Shown: positions 63,184 to 64,000 of the stretch, piece after piece | Numbering within the stretch: the first letter of the stretch is position 1 | How the letters are laid out: every line of letters starts with the position of its first letter | Assembly (NCBI GenBank): GCA_965220075.1 | Contig: OZ244806.1 | Location: 1 to 64,000 of the forward strand | Direction: 5' to 3' | DNA length: 64,000 bases | Source: G965220075 sp965220075 | GTDB lineage: Bacteria; Chloroflexota; UBA11872 | The notes under the pieces: model-generated | What the model was told of the DNA's origin: nothing | Databases searched by the model: none | The model's input: only the letters and a program-made list of their open reading frames with translations | Translations under genes and position numbers: made by a program

Positions 63184-63547
63184 GGACGCGCCTTGCGCTC
63201 TCGCGGCATACCCCCTGTTTTCCTACCGGAAAACCGACCGCAACTGTCGGCCGTCGATCGGCGAAAGGAACTTCACCGGCAGCGGCGGCGCTTCGACTGG
63301 CGGATCGCGTTCATCACGCCAAATGTCTCACGCCGAGCGGCGATCCGGCCTTTCGCGATGGACAGCGACGGGCAAGTCAGCGGCGGCCGAGACCCGCGCC
63401 GTAAGGCTCGGCGCCCGCTCGAACACAGTCCGAGCCGGGCAAATAATTGTATAACTGATCTCCGCATAGTTCGGTAACGAATCATGCGGACGGAGCGGGC
63501 CGGTGGGAGAATGCTGGAGCGCGTGCGGGGCAATCCGTCGGGAGGCC

Positions 63548-64000
63548 GTGATTAGGGTAGGCGCCGGCGAGTCCGCTCGGCCTGACACTGCGCCCGAAGT
63601 AGTGCGGCGCGAGCTACTGCGCCGCTGGCGGGCGGCGCTGGCCACGGCGGCGCTGATGCTGGGCGGCGCGGCGGTTGGCGTCGCTCCGCCGCTGCTGATC
63701 GGCGTGCTGATCGACCAGGCGCTGCCGTCGGGCGATATCGGTCGAGCCGCAGTGCTGGCCGCCGGAATGGCCGGCGCCGCGTTGCTGCAGCTGGCACTGG
63801 TCGCCGGTGAGATCTACATGCGCGTCTCCATCGGCGAGGCCGTGTCCAGCCGGCTACGAGAGCTTGCATTTGACCGCGTGCTGGGCGCCCGCATTGCCGA
63901 TCTCGCGGCATTCTCTACTGGCCAGCTGGTCTTTCGGCTCACGCGATCGTGCGGGCGCGTCGGCGAGTTGTACGTCGCCGAGCGCCTGCTGCCGGCGGCC
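63548..64000 (+). CDS. ABC exporter transmembrane domain (partial, runs off right edge)
   Basis: From GTG 63548 (GGGAGG directly upstream) the first ~150 residues are visible: an N-terminal helix (VVRRELLRRWRAALATAALM), two TM segments (VGVAPPLLIGVLIDQAL and AAVLAAGMAGAALLQLALVA) and the coupling-helix region with ISIGEAV-like RVSIGEAVSSRLRELAFDRVL and FSTGQLVFRL. This is the N-terminal type 1 exporter domain; the ATPase must lie beyond the window. Cargo unknown. Confidence 0.8.
   Translation, partial: MIRVGAGESARPDTAPEVVRRELLRRWRAALATAALMLGGAAVGVAPPLLIGVLIDQALPSGDIGRAAVLAAGMAGAALLQLALVAGEIYMRVSIGEAVSSRLRELAFDRVLGARIADLAAFSTGQLVFRLTRSCGRVGELYVAERLLPAA

Noticed and set aside
63184..63547. Small ORFs between the methyltransferase and the exporter
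   Set aside because: Compositionally random overlapping frames without start signals or motifs.

Overview
The window is GC-rich, gene-dense chromosomal DNA of a free-living bacterium. The clpC / radA / ispD neighbourhood, a ClpC with a UvrB/UvrC-like linker, a DUF309 protein, tandem phytanoyl-CoA-type dioxygenases, hydantoinase A/B and oligopeptide ABC genes fit a Chloroflexota lineage (Dehalococcoidia/SAR202-like heterotroph). That placement is inference from gene content; no rRNA or marker tree is available here.

Layout. 1-2.6 kb: edge of a ferredoxin-NADP reductase-like gene, then ispD and radA (minus strand, translationally coupled). 3-7.8 kb: a defence insertion between radA and clpC, made of a single-chain restriction-methylase, an overlapping PIN-like gene, a DUF4145 gene, and an AbrB-type antitoxin whose VapC-like toxin is cut after about 15 residues. 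8.3-14.3 kb: clpC, an S1-domain protein, an SDR, DUF309, two tRNA-Ser genes and a VOC protein. 14.9-22.9 kb: an accessory region beside the tRNAs with a Cys-rich protein, a three-TM protein, a frameshifted STAND-like NTPase of visibly lower GC, and a second single-chain restriction-methylase carrying repeat-derived insertions. 23-40 kb: metabolism (rhamnose mutarotase, ilvD, S9 peptidase, hyuAB, IMPase, a Kbl/BioF-like enzyme, pheA, a DapA-like aldolase, a metallo-beta-lactamase-fold hydrolase, two PhyH dioxygenases). 40.4-44.4 kb: a respiratory-looking cluster in which an NDH-2 is fused to a membrane module, its partner is built from the same module, and a DM13 protein follows. 44.7-45.9 kb: a complete IS5-family insertion sequence. 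46-51.7 kb: copA, a small lipoprotein, a DegT-type aminotransferase and a BNR/sialidase-fold protein. 52-56.7 kb: a peptide ABC importer operon without a binding protein. 56.9-61.4 kb: a MacAB-like operon whose adaptor has a 33-residue-periodic coiled coil. 61.7-64 kb: a transaldolase-family protein, a methyltransferase and the start of an ABC exporter.

The most unusual structure is between genes. An IS5-family element and a set of short non-autonomous elements (MITEs) share the inverted-repeat end GAGACCTTTGCrTAA. Almost every insertion whose target can be reconstructed lies in the loop or exact centre of a pre-existing palindromic repeat (CCCTCTCCC-loop-GGGAGAGGG or ATTCCCGCG/CGCGGGAAT), with short target duplications. 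One MITE is nested in another, and an unoccupied relative of one target survives elsewhere in the window. The second restriction-methylase gene has absorbed two unrelated palindromic repeats in frame, one of which sits beside a 21-nt tandem array. Other candidates for new biology are the STAND-like/three-TM pair, the restriction-methylase/PIN pair, and the NDH-2 fusion cluster.
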